A DNA stretch of 15,192 nucleotides, taken from NCBI GenBank assembly GCA_023395695.1, contig JAEWYJ010000333.1, positions 1 to 15,192 of the forward strand, in the 5' to 3' direction. Below are positions 7,363 to 14,222 of the stretch, in pieces. A model generated the notes under the pieces. It saw only the letters and a program-made list of their open reading frames with translations, was not told where the DNA came from and searched no databases. Position 1 is the stretch's first letter. Each line of letters opens with the position of its first letter. Both the position numbers and the translations under genes were made by a program. The stretch is from Bacillota bacterium (GTDB lineage Bacteria; Bacillota; Clostridia; Oscillospirales; Ruminococcaceae).

Positions 7363-7545
7363 CACGAAAGAAACAAAGCCATGCGCGCCGCAATCATATT
7401 CTTGACGCACGAAAAGGTGTTTTCTGTTAAGAGATAAGGCGTTTTGTATTATTTAGGTATAGCAGCCTTTTTGCGGTCATTATGCCGTCATTATTGGGGA
7501 TGATGCGGCGCCCGGCTGAATATCATTGCAATGGGAGGGATTATC

Positions 7546-8043
7546 ATGAAAAAGCTGACACATTTTTTTTACATAGGGTTTGCGGTGCTGTTATTAACGG
7601 CTTGCAGCATACCCGGCCGTGCCCAGCGGCCGGAAAAGCTGTTCAGCCGGCCCTTTGAATCCAACATTGACGTTACATGGTGCGACGAAGTGTATCGGGG
7701 ATTTCTTAAAAAAAGCAGCGACGGCATTGTTACGGTGACCCTCAACAGCGGGACGCTGACCGAACCGCTGATCTTTTATTATGGGGAGGGGGGGTACGGT
7801 ATTGAGCAGGGCGAGCTGTCCTTTACCGCACCAAGGGAGGCGCTGCTTTCAGGCTCGCTGCTGTCGTCGCTTGAGCAGGCATTTGTCATGCTGCCGCATG
7901 CCGAGACCTCAGCCGGAGACGAAGCGCTTATTTTAAAAGCGGGCACCGCGATATTACGCTGCAATAAAAGCGACGGCACCTTTTTGGATTTGACACTCGA
8001 TCGCGGCATAATTACCTTTTCCGACTTTATATTTTCAGACTAA
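7546..8043 (+). CDS. Small predicted lipoprotein of unknown function
   Basis: A 165-residue protein with a lipoprotein signal: MKKLTHFF, a hydrophobic stretch, and the lipobox LTAC with Cys20 as the lipidated residue. The mature part is beta-rich (IDVTWCDEVYRGFL, GIVTVTLNSGTL, LIFYYGEGGYGI, ALILKAGTAILRC, LDLTLDRGIITFSDF), reminiscent of the LolA-like lipoproteins common in Clostridia, though this is a low-confidence resemblance. ATG 7546 is preferred over the in-frame ATG 7531 because GGGAGGG (7533-7539) is the ribosome binding site and lies between them. It would sit on the outer face of the membrane. Upstream, TTGACG at 7402 has no good -10 partner. The next gene, mazF, follows 136 bases later. 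Confidence 0.82.
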   Translation: MKKLTHFFYIGFAVLLLTACSIPGRAQRPEKLFSRPFESNIDVTWCDEVYRGFLKKSSDGIVTVTLNSGTLTEPLIFYYGEGGYGIEQGELSFTAPREALLSGSLLSSLEQAFVMLPHAETSAGDEALILKAGTAILRCNKSDGTFLDLTLDRGIITFSDFIFSD

Positions 8044-8076
8044 TGGGATGCAACACACCCGACCGATGCATAGAAT

Positions 8077-8105
8077 GTAACAGGTGAATATTGCCTGATG
8101 ATAAT
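8077..8105 (+). promoter_or_regulatory. Weak candidate promoter for mazF
   Basis: GTAACA (8077-8082), a 17-base spacer and GATAAT (8100-8105), in the lipoprotein-mazF gap. Both boxes are imperfect. Confidence 0.3.
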
Positions 8106-8179
8106 TGTGGTATGTCTGATTAAAACTGAACACCGTCGGTCAGAATATTACTGCAAACATCGGACGGAGTGTGATGACC

Positions 8180-8533
8180 ATGACGGTAAAACGCGGAGAC
8201 ATTTTTTATGCCGACTTAAGTCCTGTGGTCGGCTCTGAGCAGGGCGGTGTGAGGCCGGTGCTCATCGTTCAAAACGATGTGGGAAACCGGTACAGTCCCA
8301 CCGTCATCGCAGCGGCTATCACCAGCCAGAAGGACAAATCGAAGCTGCCGACCCATATCGAGCTATCTTCACAGTCTTGCGGGCTTTCACGCGACTCGAT
8401 TGTGTTATTGGAACAGATTCGAACTATTGATAAGAGAAGATTAAAAGAACGAATGGGAAGGCTGGATGACGACTCTATGGACCAGATTAATCATGCTTTG
8501 CAGGTTAGCTTTGGCCTCAATGTTCAGGGGTAA
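8180..8533 (+). CDS. mazF: MazF/EndoA-type mRNA interferase toxin
   Basis: A 117-residue PemK/MazF-family endoribonuclease, very close in sequence and length to B. subtilis EndoA (NdoA, 116 aa), which cuts single-stranded RNA at a specific short motif. Visible hallmarks: VKRGDIFYADLSPVVGSEQG, GVRPVLIVQND, AAITSQ, KLPTHIEL, RDSIVLLEQIRTIDK and the C-terminal ALQVSFGL. Arg25 and Thr48, the catalytic pair known in B. subtilis MazF, are present. ATG 8180 is favoured because it aligns with the B. subtilis start and lies 10 bases after GGAG (8166-8169); ATG 8174 and GTG 8171 are too close. Usually an antitoxin gene lies immediately upstream; here the upstream neighbour is the lipoprotein and the 136-base gap has no plausible antitoxin. 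Confidence 0.94.
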   Translation: MTVKRGDIFYADLSPVVGSEQGGVRPVLIVQNDVGNRYSPTVIAAAITSQKDKSKLPTHIELSSQSCGLSRDSIVLLEQIRTIDKRRLKERMGRLDDDSMDQINHALQVSFGLNVQG

Positions 8534-8701
8534 CTACATAACGTTGCTCAATGAATATGGACCAAAGCACAGATTCATACTAAGCACAGACTAAAACGCA
8601 TAAACCTGACGGAACCGCTTTGCCTTTTGCGGCGCAGCCCCATGCCGGGAGCAGGGTGGCCTCCGCTGTCTTTAATAATGCTTCAATCTCTGTTTAGTAT
8701 T
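8534..8701. other. Non-coding gap after mazF
   Basis: No gene seen. AAGCACAGA occurs twice at 8565-8573 and 8582-8590 (17-base period). From about 8610 to 8675 the sequence is GC-rich and partly self-complementary, but I could not draw a convincing single fold. A terminator and the kinase-like gene's promoter follow. Confidence 0.4.
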
Positions 8702-8734
8702 AAACGGCGCTGCTTTAAGCGGCGCTGTTTTCTG
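8702..8734 (+). terminator. Probable rho-independent terminator
   Basis: AAACGGCGCTGC (8702-8713), loop TTTAA, GCGGCGCTGTTT (8719-8730): a 12-pair stem with two G-U pairs, followed by TTCTG, giving the short tract TTTTCT. It separates mazF from the kinase-like gene. The tract is short, so efficiency is uncertain. Confidence 0.65.
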
Positions 8735-8745
8735 TCCTGAGACGG

Positions 8746-8774
8746 TTGCAAGAACGTTGAAAAACGTGTATGAT
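8746..8774 (+). promoter_or_regulatory. Promoter of the PASTA kinase-like gene
   Basis: TTGCAA (8746-8751), 17-base spacer, TATGAT (8769-8774). It lies 157 bases before the chosen start codon, leaving a leader of about 150 bases in which I see no known riboswitch. Confidence 0.6.
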
Positions 8775-8931
8775 AATCGAAGTATTTTAATGCCGTTATC
8801 TCACCCGGAAGAGAACATTTGCAATGCAGTTTTTCCACAGTACCGGCAGCATTCGCAAATTTTGGTGTGCTTGGGGTCTGCGGGATAAATTCCCCGTGAG
8901 CGGGAGACGGCATAGGAGAGGGGGCAAAGCG

Positions 8932-10572
8932 ATGGAACAGGTGCTCAGACGCAAGCTGGACGAGCGTTATGAAATTACGCGGCAGATTTCGACCTGCGGC
9001 GAAACGATTATCTATCTTGGGCGGGATATCGTCTCCGGTCAGCTGGTTACCATTAAGGAGTTCTTTGCCGATACGATTATGCAGCGCGACGATGCCGGAC
9101 GGGCCGAGGTGCTGCCGGGCTGTGACGTGCAGTATAAGTCGCTTTCTTCGGATTATGAGGAGCTTTGCAGCTATCTGACACGGTTGCCGGCCGATTTTCC
9201 CATCCTGCGCCCTATTGAAATTATTTGGCGTAATAATACCGTTTACGCGATAGAGAAATATACCGAAAACGAAACCTTTGACGACTTTATGGCCCGGCGG
9301 GGGCATGCGCTGAGCTGGAACCAGCTTAAATTTATGATAACGCCTATTATTAAGCTGCTTGGGCGCATGCATGCCGACGGTATTTATCACCGCGGCATCT
9401 CGCCTGAAACGCTTCTGGTCAACTCTGACGGAGCGCTCATACTGTCGGGGCTGTGTATTCCTGCGGCCCGAACTGCCGAAAGCGAGATTGCGTCCACGCT
9501 GTATTTTGGCTACAGCGCGCCGGAGCAGTATTCCTCCAACAGCTGGCAGGGCAGCTGGAGCGATGTTTATTCGCTGGCCGCGGTGTGCTACCGGGCCCTG
9601 ACCGGTATTACGCCTGTCGAATGGCGCCAGCGCGGCAAGGGCCGGGCATTGGCGCCCCCGATTGAGCTGTCACCGGAGGTGCCTCAAAATGTTTCCGACG
9701 CACTGGTGCAGGCGCTTACGGTTGACCTGCGCAGCCGTCACCGCACGGTGGAGGAGCTTTGGTGCGCGCTGCTCATGACGCCGGGGCAGGGGACCATGAC
9801 CTATCAGCTGCCAATTCAGAAGCGTACCGATGAGCTGATGGTACCGCTCCCTAAAAGCGGCAGCAATGTCCGCCCGCTTTTGCTTGCCATTGCGCTTATT
9901 TCTATGGTGGCTATCTTTGCGCTGGCGCTGGCCTACCGCCTTGTGGATACCTATTTGCAGCCGATTGCATCCTCCAGCTCGCAGCCCGCGGAACAGGATG
10001 AGCCGGATGCGGACTCAGACACCGCCCAGACTGAGATTGTGGTGCCCTACCTTGTTGGCACCGACGTTCAAAAGGTTTTGCTTGACCCGCTTTACCAGCG
10101 GCTGTTTACGTTTGAAATTGAGCGGGTGTTTTCTGAGAGCCAGCCCGCCGGAGCCATTGTCGCCCAGCAGCCCAGAGCGGGGGAGGAGCCGGGGGACTCG
10201 GCACAGATTTACCTATGGGTCAGCAAGGGCAGCGAGTTAATTACCATGCCGGATGTGCAGGGCAAAACGCTGGCGGCGGCTACCGCGGAGCTTAATCATG
10301 CCGAGATCGGTTACACCGTCGAGCTTATAGAGCCGGATGAGGCCCACCGGGACGCCGTGGACGGCACGGTGCTCAATACCAGTATTCCGCCCGACAGCAT
10401 TGTGTACCGAAACACCGATACGGTGATTATCTATGTGGCGCAGGTGCCGGAGCAGCCGGAGGCGGAATCTTCCAAACCGGATATCTACACCGTGCCGCCA
10501 AGAACCGAAACCTATTGGCCGCCGCTCACTCAGTCGTCAGGCGGGTCGAGCGACGCGCAGGATCAGGACTAA
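8932..10572 (+). CDS. Membrane-anchored PASTA protein with a degenerate Ser/Thr kinase domain (pseudokinase)
   Basis: A 546-residue protein: kinase-like domain (~11-280), one membrane helix (~315-336), an acidic Ser/Asp linker, two PASTA domains outside (~368-431 and ~437-504) and a Pro/Ser-rich tail. The family normally phosphorylates Ser/Thr in response to peptidoglycan fragments. Here the VAIK lysine (Lys42), APE (196-198) and DVYSLA (Asp211) are kept, but HRDxxPxN reads HRGISPET (catalytic Asp to Gly155, metal-binding Asn to Thr160), DFG reads LSG (171-173), and the Gly-rich loop is poor (STCGETIIY). Phosphotransfer by the usual mechanism is therefore unlikely; a scaffold or sensor role is inferred. 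ATG 8932 is chosen for AGGAGAGGGGG at 8914-8923; the frame extends upstream to 8824 without a good ribosome site. No phosphatase (PrpC-like) gene is adjacent. Confidence 0.92.
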   Translation: MEQVLRRKLDERYEITRQISTCGETIIYLGRDIVSGQLVTIKEFFADTIMQRDDAGRAEVLPGCDVQYKSLSSDYEELCSYLTRLPADFPILRPIEIIWRNNTVYAIEKYTENETFDDFMARRGHALSWNQLKFMITPIIKLLGRMHADGIYHRGISPETLLVNSDGALILSGLCIPAARTAESEIASTLYFGYSAPEQYSSNSWQGSWSDVYSLAAVCYRALTGITPVEWRQRGKGRALAPPIELSPEVPQNVSDALVQALTVDLRSRHRTVEELWCALLMTPGQGTMTYQLPIQKRTDELMVPLPKSGSNVRPLLLAIALISMVAIFALALAYRLVDTYLQPIASSSSQPAEQDEPDADSDTAQTEIVVPYLVGTDVQKVLLDPLYQRLFTFEIERVFSESQPAGAIVAQQPRAGEEPGDSAQIYLWVSKGSELITMPDVQGKTLAAATAELNHAEIGYTVELIEPDEAHRDAVDGTVLNTSIPPDSIVYRNTDTVIIYVAQVPEQPEAESSKPDIYTVPPRTETYWPPLTQSSGGSSDAQDQD

Positions 10573-10793
10573 TAAAAAATCTCCGATTAATTTAAAAACG
10601 GGTTAGCAGCCAGAACATTTTGCAATTTGCAGGGCGAACAGCAGCTATAAAACTGGCGCTTATACCTGTTGCTTAACACAGCCAGACGTGAAATGAGCCA
10701 TTGGCAAACCGTTCATGGATTAAATTGAATTATCAGACCCCATTTTATCAGCCTTGTATGGCACAAATACTGACGACGGACGGAGTACAGGCT

Positions 10794-12065
10794 ATGACCT
10801 ACGAACAGGCGCTGGAAGCGATACATCGAACGCCCTGGGAAAAAAGTGTTCCGGGCTTAAAACGGATTGGCGAGCTGCTGCAAGCGCTGGGCAATCCGCA
10901 GGACACGCTTAAATTTATTCATATTGCGGGCAGCAACGGCAAAGGCTCGGTTGCAGCCATCACCGCTTCCGTATTGCAGCGGGCGGGCTATGTTACCGGC
11001 CTGTGTACCTCGCCGTATATTGCCCGGTTTAACGAGCGCATACGGGTCAATGGCGTTCCCATACCGGATGACGATTTGGCCGCCGTGACCGAAAGGGTGC
11101 TGGCCTGTGCGCAAAAAATGCAGGAGCCGCCCACCGAATTTGAATTGGTAAGCGCGATTACTTTTGCATATTTTGCCGACCGCAGCTGCGACATTGTGGT
11201 GCTGGAGGTTGGCCTGGGCGGCAGACTGGACGCAACCAATATTATTAAAGCGCCGGTGGTAGCGGTTATAACCGCTATTGGGCTGGAGCATACTGCATTT
11301 CTGGGCGATACTGTAGAAAAAATAGCGGCCGAAAAAGCGGGCATTATCAAGCCGGGAGCAGTAGCGGTTGTCAGTGACCAGCCTGAGAATATTATCAATG
11401 TCATTGCCGATATTTGTCGCGAGCGGCAGGTTGTGCTCCGGGTGGCAAAAATGAGTGCGATTGCACGTCTTTCGCAGGGATCGGCCGGACAGCGGCTGCT
11501 TTATGACGGCAAGGAATATCATCTGCCGCTGTTGGGCGCGCATCAGCTTCAGAACGTCTGCACCGCGCTGACGGTTATTGAAGCGATGCGGCAAAGAGGC
11601 TTTGCCATACCGCTGCAGGCGGTGGGTGAGGGCTTAAAGCACACCCGGTGGCCGGGCCGGTTTGAATTGCTGCAGCAGTCGCCCGACTTTTTTGTGGACG
11701 GCGGGCATAATCCACAGTGTGCCAAAGCGGTGGAGGCCACGCTCAATGAGCTGTATCCCGGCAAGAAAATTTGTTTTTTGCTTGGTGTTCTGGCTGATAA
11801 AAATTATGCGGGCATCATTGAGCCGGTGCTGCCAATGGCTAAGCGCATTGTAACTATTACGCCGCCCAGCCCGCGCGCCATGGGGGCCGAGGCGCTTTCA
11901 GCCTTGTTAAAGCGCGACTACGGCCTTACAGCCGAACCGGCTGCGACCATCGTGCAAGGCGTAGCCAAAATATTGGCGCAGGCCGAGGCGTCGGATGTGA
12001 TTTGCGCCTACGGTTCGCTGTACTCGGTGGGGGAGATCAGAGCCTGCTTTGGCCTGTACGATTAG
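10794..12065 (+). CDS. folC: Folylpolyglutamate synthase / dihydrofolate synthase
   Basis: A 423-residue Mur-ligase-fold ATP-dependent enzyme that adds glutamate to folates, and in many bacteria also makes dihydrofolate from dihydropteroate. Visible are the P-loop AGSNGKGS (45-52), LCTSPYIARFNERIRVNG, LEVGLGGRLDATN (137-149), GLEHTAFLGDTVEKIAAEKA with Lys181 at the carbamylated-lysine position, HQLQN (251-255), WPGRFE and DGGHNPQ (303-309). ATG 10794 has GGAG 8 bases upstream; in-frame ATG 10758 and TTG 10701 lack ribosome sites. The 221-base gap from the kinase-like gene holds no riboswitch or clear promoter that I can see. No other folate gene is nearby. It ends at a terminator shared with the convergent rpsR. 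Confidence 0.96.
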   Translation: MTYEQALEAIHRTPWEKSVPGLKRIGELLQALGNPQDTLKFIHIAGSNGKGSVAAITASVLQRAGYVTGLCTSPYIARFNERIRVNGVPIPDDDLAAVTERVLACAQKMQEPPTEFELVSAITFAYFADRSCDIVVLEVGLGGRLDATNIIKAPVVAVITAIGLEHTAFLGDTVEKIAAEKAGIIKPGAVAVVSDQPENIINVIADICRERQVVLRVAKMSAIARLSQGSAGQRLLYDGKEYHLPLLGAHQLQNVCTALTVIEAMRQRGFAIPLQAVGEGLKHTRWPGRFELLQQSPDFFVDGGHNPQCAKAVEATLNELYPGKKICFLLGVLADKNYAGIIEPVLPMAKRIVTITPPSPRAMGAEALSALLKRDYGLTAEPAATIVQGVAKILAQAEASDVICAYGSLYSVGEIRACFGLYD

Positions 12066-12078
12066 CGGCACACAAAAA

Positions 12079-12105
12079 GCCTGCGGCAATTTGCCGCAGG
12101 CTTTT
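12079..12105. terminator. Bidirectional terminator between folC and rpsR
   Basis: GCCTGCGGC (12079-12087), AATTT, GCCGCAGGC (12093-12101), preceded by AAAAA and followed by TTTT, so it works for folC (+) and for the rpsF-ssb-rpsR transcript (-). Confidence 0.92.
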
Positions 12106-12117
12106 AAAACGGGTTAA

Positions 12118-12378
12118 TCAGTCGCTGACATAGGGCAGGAAAGCCAGATGTCTTGCGCGCTTAATCGCACTGGTCAGCTGACGCTGATGACGGGCGCAGG
12201 TGCCGGTTACACGGCGGGGGACAATCTTTCCGCGGTCAGAGAGATATCTTCTCAGGCGGGGGACGTCCTTATAATCAATATCATGAATTTTATCTACACA
12301 AAAAGCACAGACTTTTTTTCTGCCCTTTCTGCCGCGCGGCCTAGAGTCGCGATCGTTTCTATCAAAAGCCATATCCAT
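12118..12378 (-). CDS. rpsR: 30S ribosomal protein S18
   Basis: An 86-residue protein of the small subunit platform, binding next to S6. It has the S18 core [40 protein letters not shown] and ARHLAFLPY, with a basic N-terminal extension ([10 protein letters not shown]). The CAFC pair and the later TGTC cysteine mark the Cys-containing (zinc-ribbon-like) form of S18. AAAGGAG lies 4 bases before ATG 12378 and 10 before ATG 12372; either could be used, giving 86 or 84 residues. Third gene of rpsF-ssb-rpsR, 36 bases after ssb. Confidence 0.97.
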   Translation of the reverse strand: MDMAFDRNDRDSRPRGRKGRKKVCAFCVDKIHDIDYKDVPRLRRYLSDRGKIVPRRVTGTCARHQRQLTSAIKRARHLAFLPYVSD

Positions 12379-12414
12379 TCAACTCCTTTACTACTTGTTT
12401 TGCAGCTTGTTCAC

Positions 12415-12852
12415 TTAAAACGGAAGATCATCGTCGTTGTCGACCACCTGAAAATCGCCGGCAGAGCCGCTGGCGTAAGAAACGCCCTGATTCTGGTCGG
12501 CAACAGGCATAGCAGGTGCACCGCCGGAAGCGTTCTTTGATTCCACAAAAAACACACGGTCGGCAACCACTTCAAAGGCATAGCGCTTGTTGCCTTCCTT
12601 ATCGGTGTAGTCGCGGGTCTGAATAGAACCGTCGACACCGATCGCTTTTCCCTTGGAAAAGTAACGGCTGACAAACTCGGCCTGCTGACGCCAGCAAACA
12701 ATGCTGATGAAATCCGCTTTTCTTTCGGCGCCCTTACTGGTAAAGGGGCGGTCTACCGCAATGCGGAAGGTCGCCACATTAACGCCGTTGGGGGTGGTGC
12801 GCATCTCAGGATCCGCTACCAGACGACCAATCAAAATTGCCTTGTTGTACAT
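12415..12852 (-). CDS. ssb: Single-stranded DNA-binding protein
   Basis: A 145-residue SSB that coats single-stranded DNA during replication and repair. The N-terminal OB fold (~1-107) shows MYNKAILIGRLVADPEMR, GVNVATFRIAVDRPF, DFISIVCWRQQAEFVSRYF, KGKAIGVDGSIQTRDY and YAFEVVADRVFFVE; a short Gly/Ala/Ser/Gln linker leads to the acidic partner-binding tip DDDLPF. ATG 12852 is preceded by AGGAGG. Lying between rpsF and rpsR is the standard Firmicute arrangement and marks this as the housekeeping copy. Confidence 0.98.
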   Translation of the reverse strand: MYNKAILIGRLVADPEMRTTPNGVNVATFRIAVDRPFTSKGAERKADFISIVCWRQQAEFVSRYFSKGKAIGVDGSIQTRDYTDKEGNKRYAFEVVADRVFFVESKNASGGAPAMPVADQNQGVSYASGSAGDFQVVDNDDDLPF

Positions 12853-12864
12853 GGCGCTTCCTCC

Positions 12865-13164
12865 TTAGTCCTCGTTCTTGACGACAATAAGGGAACGCAG
12901 CACGCCGTCGGTAATTTTGTAGATACGGTCGAGCTCAGCAGGGAAATCGGGTACGCAGTTGAACTCTACAAACAGGTAGTAGCCTTCGTTCTCGTCGTTG
13001 ATGGGGTATGCATGTCTGCGCGTGCCCCATTCCTCGACGGTGGTGATGGTTCCGTTTGCGGTGATCAGAGACTTGAACTTCTCCACCAGCGCAGCGATAC
13101 CTTCATCGCCGGACTGAACGCTGAAAATTGCAACAGTCTCATAGTTCGCGGTAATCTTTGCCAT
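12865..13164 (-). CDS. rpsF: 30S ribosomal protein S6
   Basis: A 99-residue S6 protein, which pairs with S18 on the 30S platform. Seen: NYETVAIFSVQSGDEGIAAL, TVEEWGTRRHAYPINDENEG, YYLFVEFNC and ELDRIYKITDGVLRSLIV. ATG 13164 (MAKITANYET) is chosen over the frame extending to 13209 because GAAGGAGG lies just upstream and the extension would cover the leader hairpin. First gene of rpsF-ssb-rpsR, 12 bases before ssb. Confidence 0.97.
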   Translation of the reverse strand: MAKITANYETVAIFSVQSGDEGIAALVEKFKSLITANGTITTVEEWGTRRHAYPINDENEGYYLFVEFNCVPDFPAELDRIYKITDGVLRSLIVVKNED

Positions 13165-13190
13165 TTTGTACACCTCCTTCTGGACATAAG

Positions 13191-13212
13191 GTCTTGCACG
13201 GTTGCGCAAGAC
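13191..13212 (-). promoter_or_regulatory. Candidate S6:S18-binding leader hairpin
   Basis: On the minus strand GTCTTGC and GCAAGAC form a perfect 7-bp stem around GCAACCGT, placing a CCG trinucleotide on the 3' side at the top of the stem. Leaders of rpsF operons in many bacteria carry an S6:S18-binding hairpin whose conserved feature is CCG, allowing autogenous control. The hairpin lies between the promoter and the S6 ribosome site, as expected. Confidence 0.65.
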
Positions 13213-13248
13213 AAGGATTTTGCTTTTTACCTAAAGCATAACAGATAA

Positions 13249-13277
13249 AATATAGCAGTATATAACATGCTTGTCAA
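13249..13277 (-). promoter_or_regulatory. Promoter of rpsF-ssb-rpsR
   Basis: On the minus strand TTGACA (13277-13272), 17-base spacer, TATATT (13254-13249): a near-consensus housekeeping promoter, 85 bases before the rpsF start. Confidence 0.88.
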
Positions 13278-13309
13278 TAAAAATTTTCAAGCGGCTGGAT
13301 TTTACATCC

Positions 13310-14179
13310 TTAAAATTTAGCGACAAGCCCGGTTAAGAGCGCCTTGAGGTCGTCTTTGAGATCCTCCCGCGCAAGGCCCGCGGCCAGAGTAGCCTCAATA
13401 ATACCGAGCTTATTGCCCATGTCGTAGCGCGTGCCGGAGTATGCCTTGGCTGCCATTCTGTCGCGGTGTGCCAGCACCTTCATGGCGTCGGTCAGCTGAA
13501 TTTCACCCCCGGCGCCCGGCTCGGTCTGCTCCAGCACGGGGAAAATCTCAGGCGTCAGCACCACGCGGCCCAGAATAGCATAGGATGAAAGCGCCTCGCC
13601 GGGCCGGGGCTTCTCGTTCATGTCAGAGACGATCATATTTTGCGCATCATCATAAGAAAAACGGATTGAGCCGTACTTATACATCTCTGACAAGGGAACT
13701 TCCTTGACACCTAAAACGCAGCGGCCGGTTTGCGCATAAACAGCACAAAGCTCGGCGGTGGCGGAGCTTTCACCCAGAATAACATCGTCGCCATACAGCA
13801 CGACAAACGGGTCGTCTCCCACAAAGCTTTTGGCGCACAGCACGGCATGCCCCAGACCCTTGGTCTCTTTTTGACGGACATATTGAATGTTGGCAAGACC
13901 TGCCGACTGGATGCATGTGTCATAAAGCGCTGTCTTACCACTTTTGAGCAGCCGCTCCTCCAGCTCGGGCGCCCGGTCAAAATGATCTTCAATCGCGCCC
14001 TTGCCGCGCCCGGTGATAATCAGAATGTCGGTGATGCCCGCGGCAACGGCTTCCTCCACAATATATTGAATGGCAGGCTTGTCCACAATCGGCAGCATTT
14101 CTTTGGGAATGGCTTTCGATGCGGGCAGCACGCGGGTGCCAAGCCCCGCGGCGGGAATAACAGCTTTTGTAATCTTCAT
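13310..14179 (-). CDS. galU: UTP--glucose-1-phosphate uridylyltransferase
   Basis: A 289-residue cytoplasmic enzyme that makes UDP-glucose from UTP and glucose-1-phosphate for envelope polysaccharides, glycolipids and galactose metabolism. The nucleotide-binding start KAVIPAAGLGTRVLPASKAI and PKEMLPIVDKPAIQYIVEEA, then KGLGHAVLCA, VVLYGDDVIL, GGEIQLTDAM and GTRYDMGNKLGIIEA are all typical of GalU. ATG 14179 has GAGG about 9 bases upstream. It follows the RING-domain gene by 43 bases on the same strand, so they may share a transcript. No clear terminator separates it from the rpsF promoter 33 bases on. Confidence 0.96.
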   Translation of the reverse strand: MKITKAVIPAAGLGTRVLPASKAIPKEMLPIVDKPAIQYIVEEAVAAGITDILIITGRGKGAIEDHFDRAPELEERLLKSGKTALYDTCIQSAGLANIQYVRQKETKGLGHAVLCAKSFVGDDPFVVLYGDDVILGESSATAELCAVYAQTGRCVLGVKEVPLSEMYKYGSIRFSYDDAQNMIVSDMNEKPRPGEALSSYAILGRVVLTPEIFPVLEQTEPGAGGEIQLTDAMKVLAHRDRMAAKAYSGTRYDMGNKLGIIEATLAAGLAREDLKDDLKALLTGLVAKF

Positions 14180-14222
14180 GTCGGAGCCTCACTTTATTGT
14201 AATAATCAAATTTGCCGGTAAG

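Noticed and set aside
7294..7410. 39-residue extension of the DUF6176-like gene with a hydrophobic stretch
   Set aside because: It would be translated through the promoter and operator and ignores AAAGGAGG in front of ATG 7293.
8824..8931. 36-residue N-terminal extension of the kinase-like gene
   Set aside because: The extension is basic and unlike the start of the family, and ATG 8932 has a strong ribosome binding site whereas ATG 8824 has none.
10573..10793. Tetrahydrofolate riboswitch upstream of folC
   Set aside because: None of the conserved THF riboswitch segments is visible in the 221-base gap.
10857..11594. 245-codon frame opposite folC
   Set aside because: A shadow frame within a clearly identified gene, with His/Arg/Gln-rich unnatural composition.
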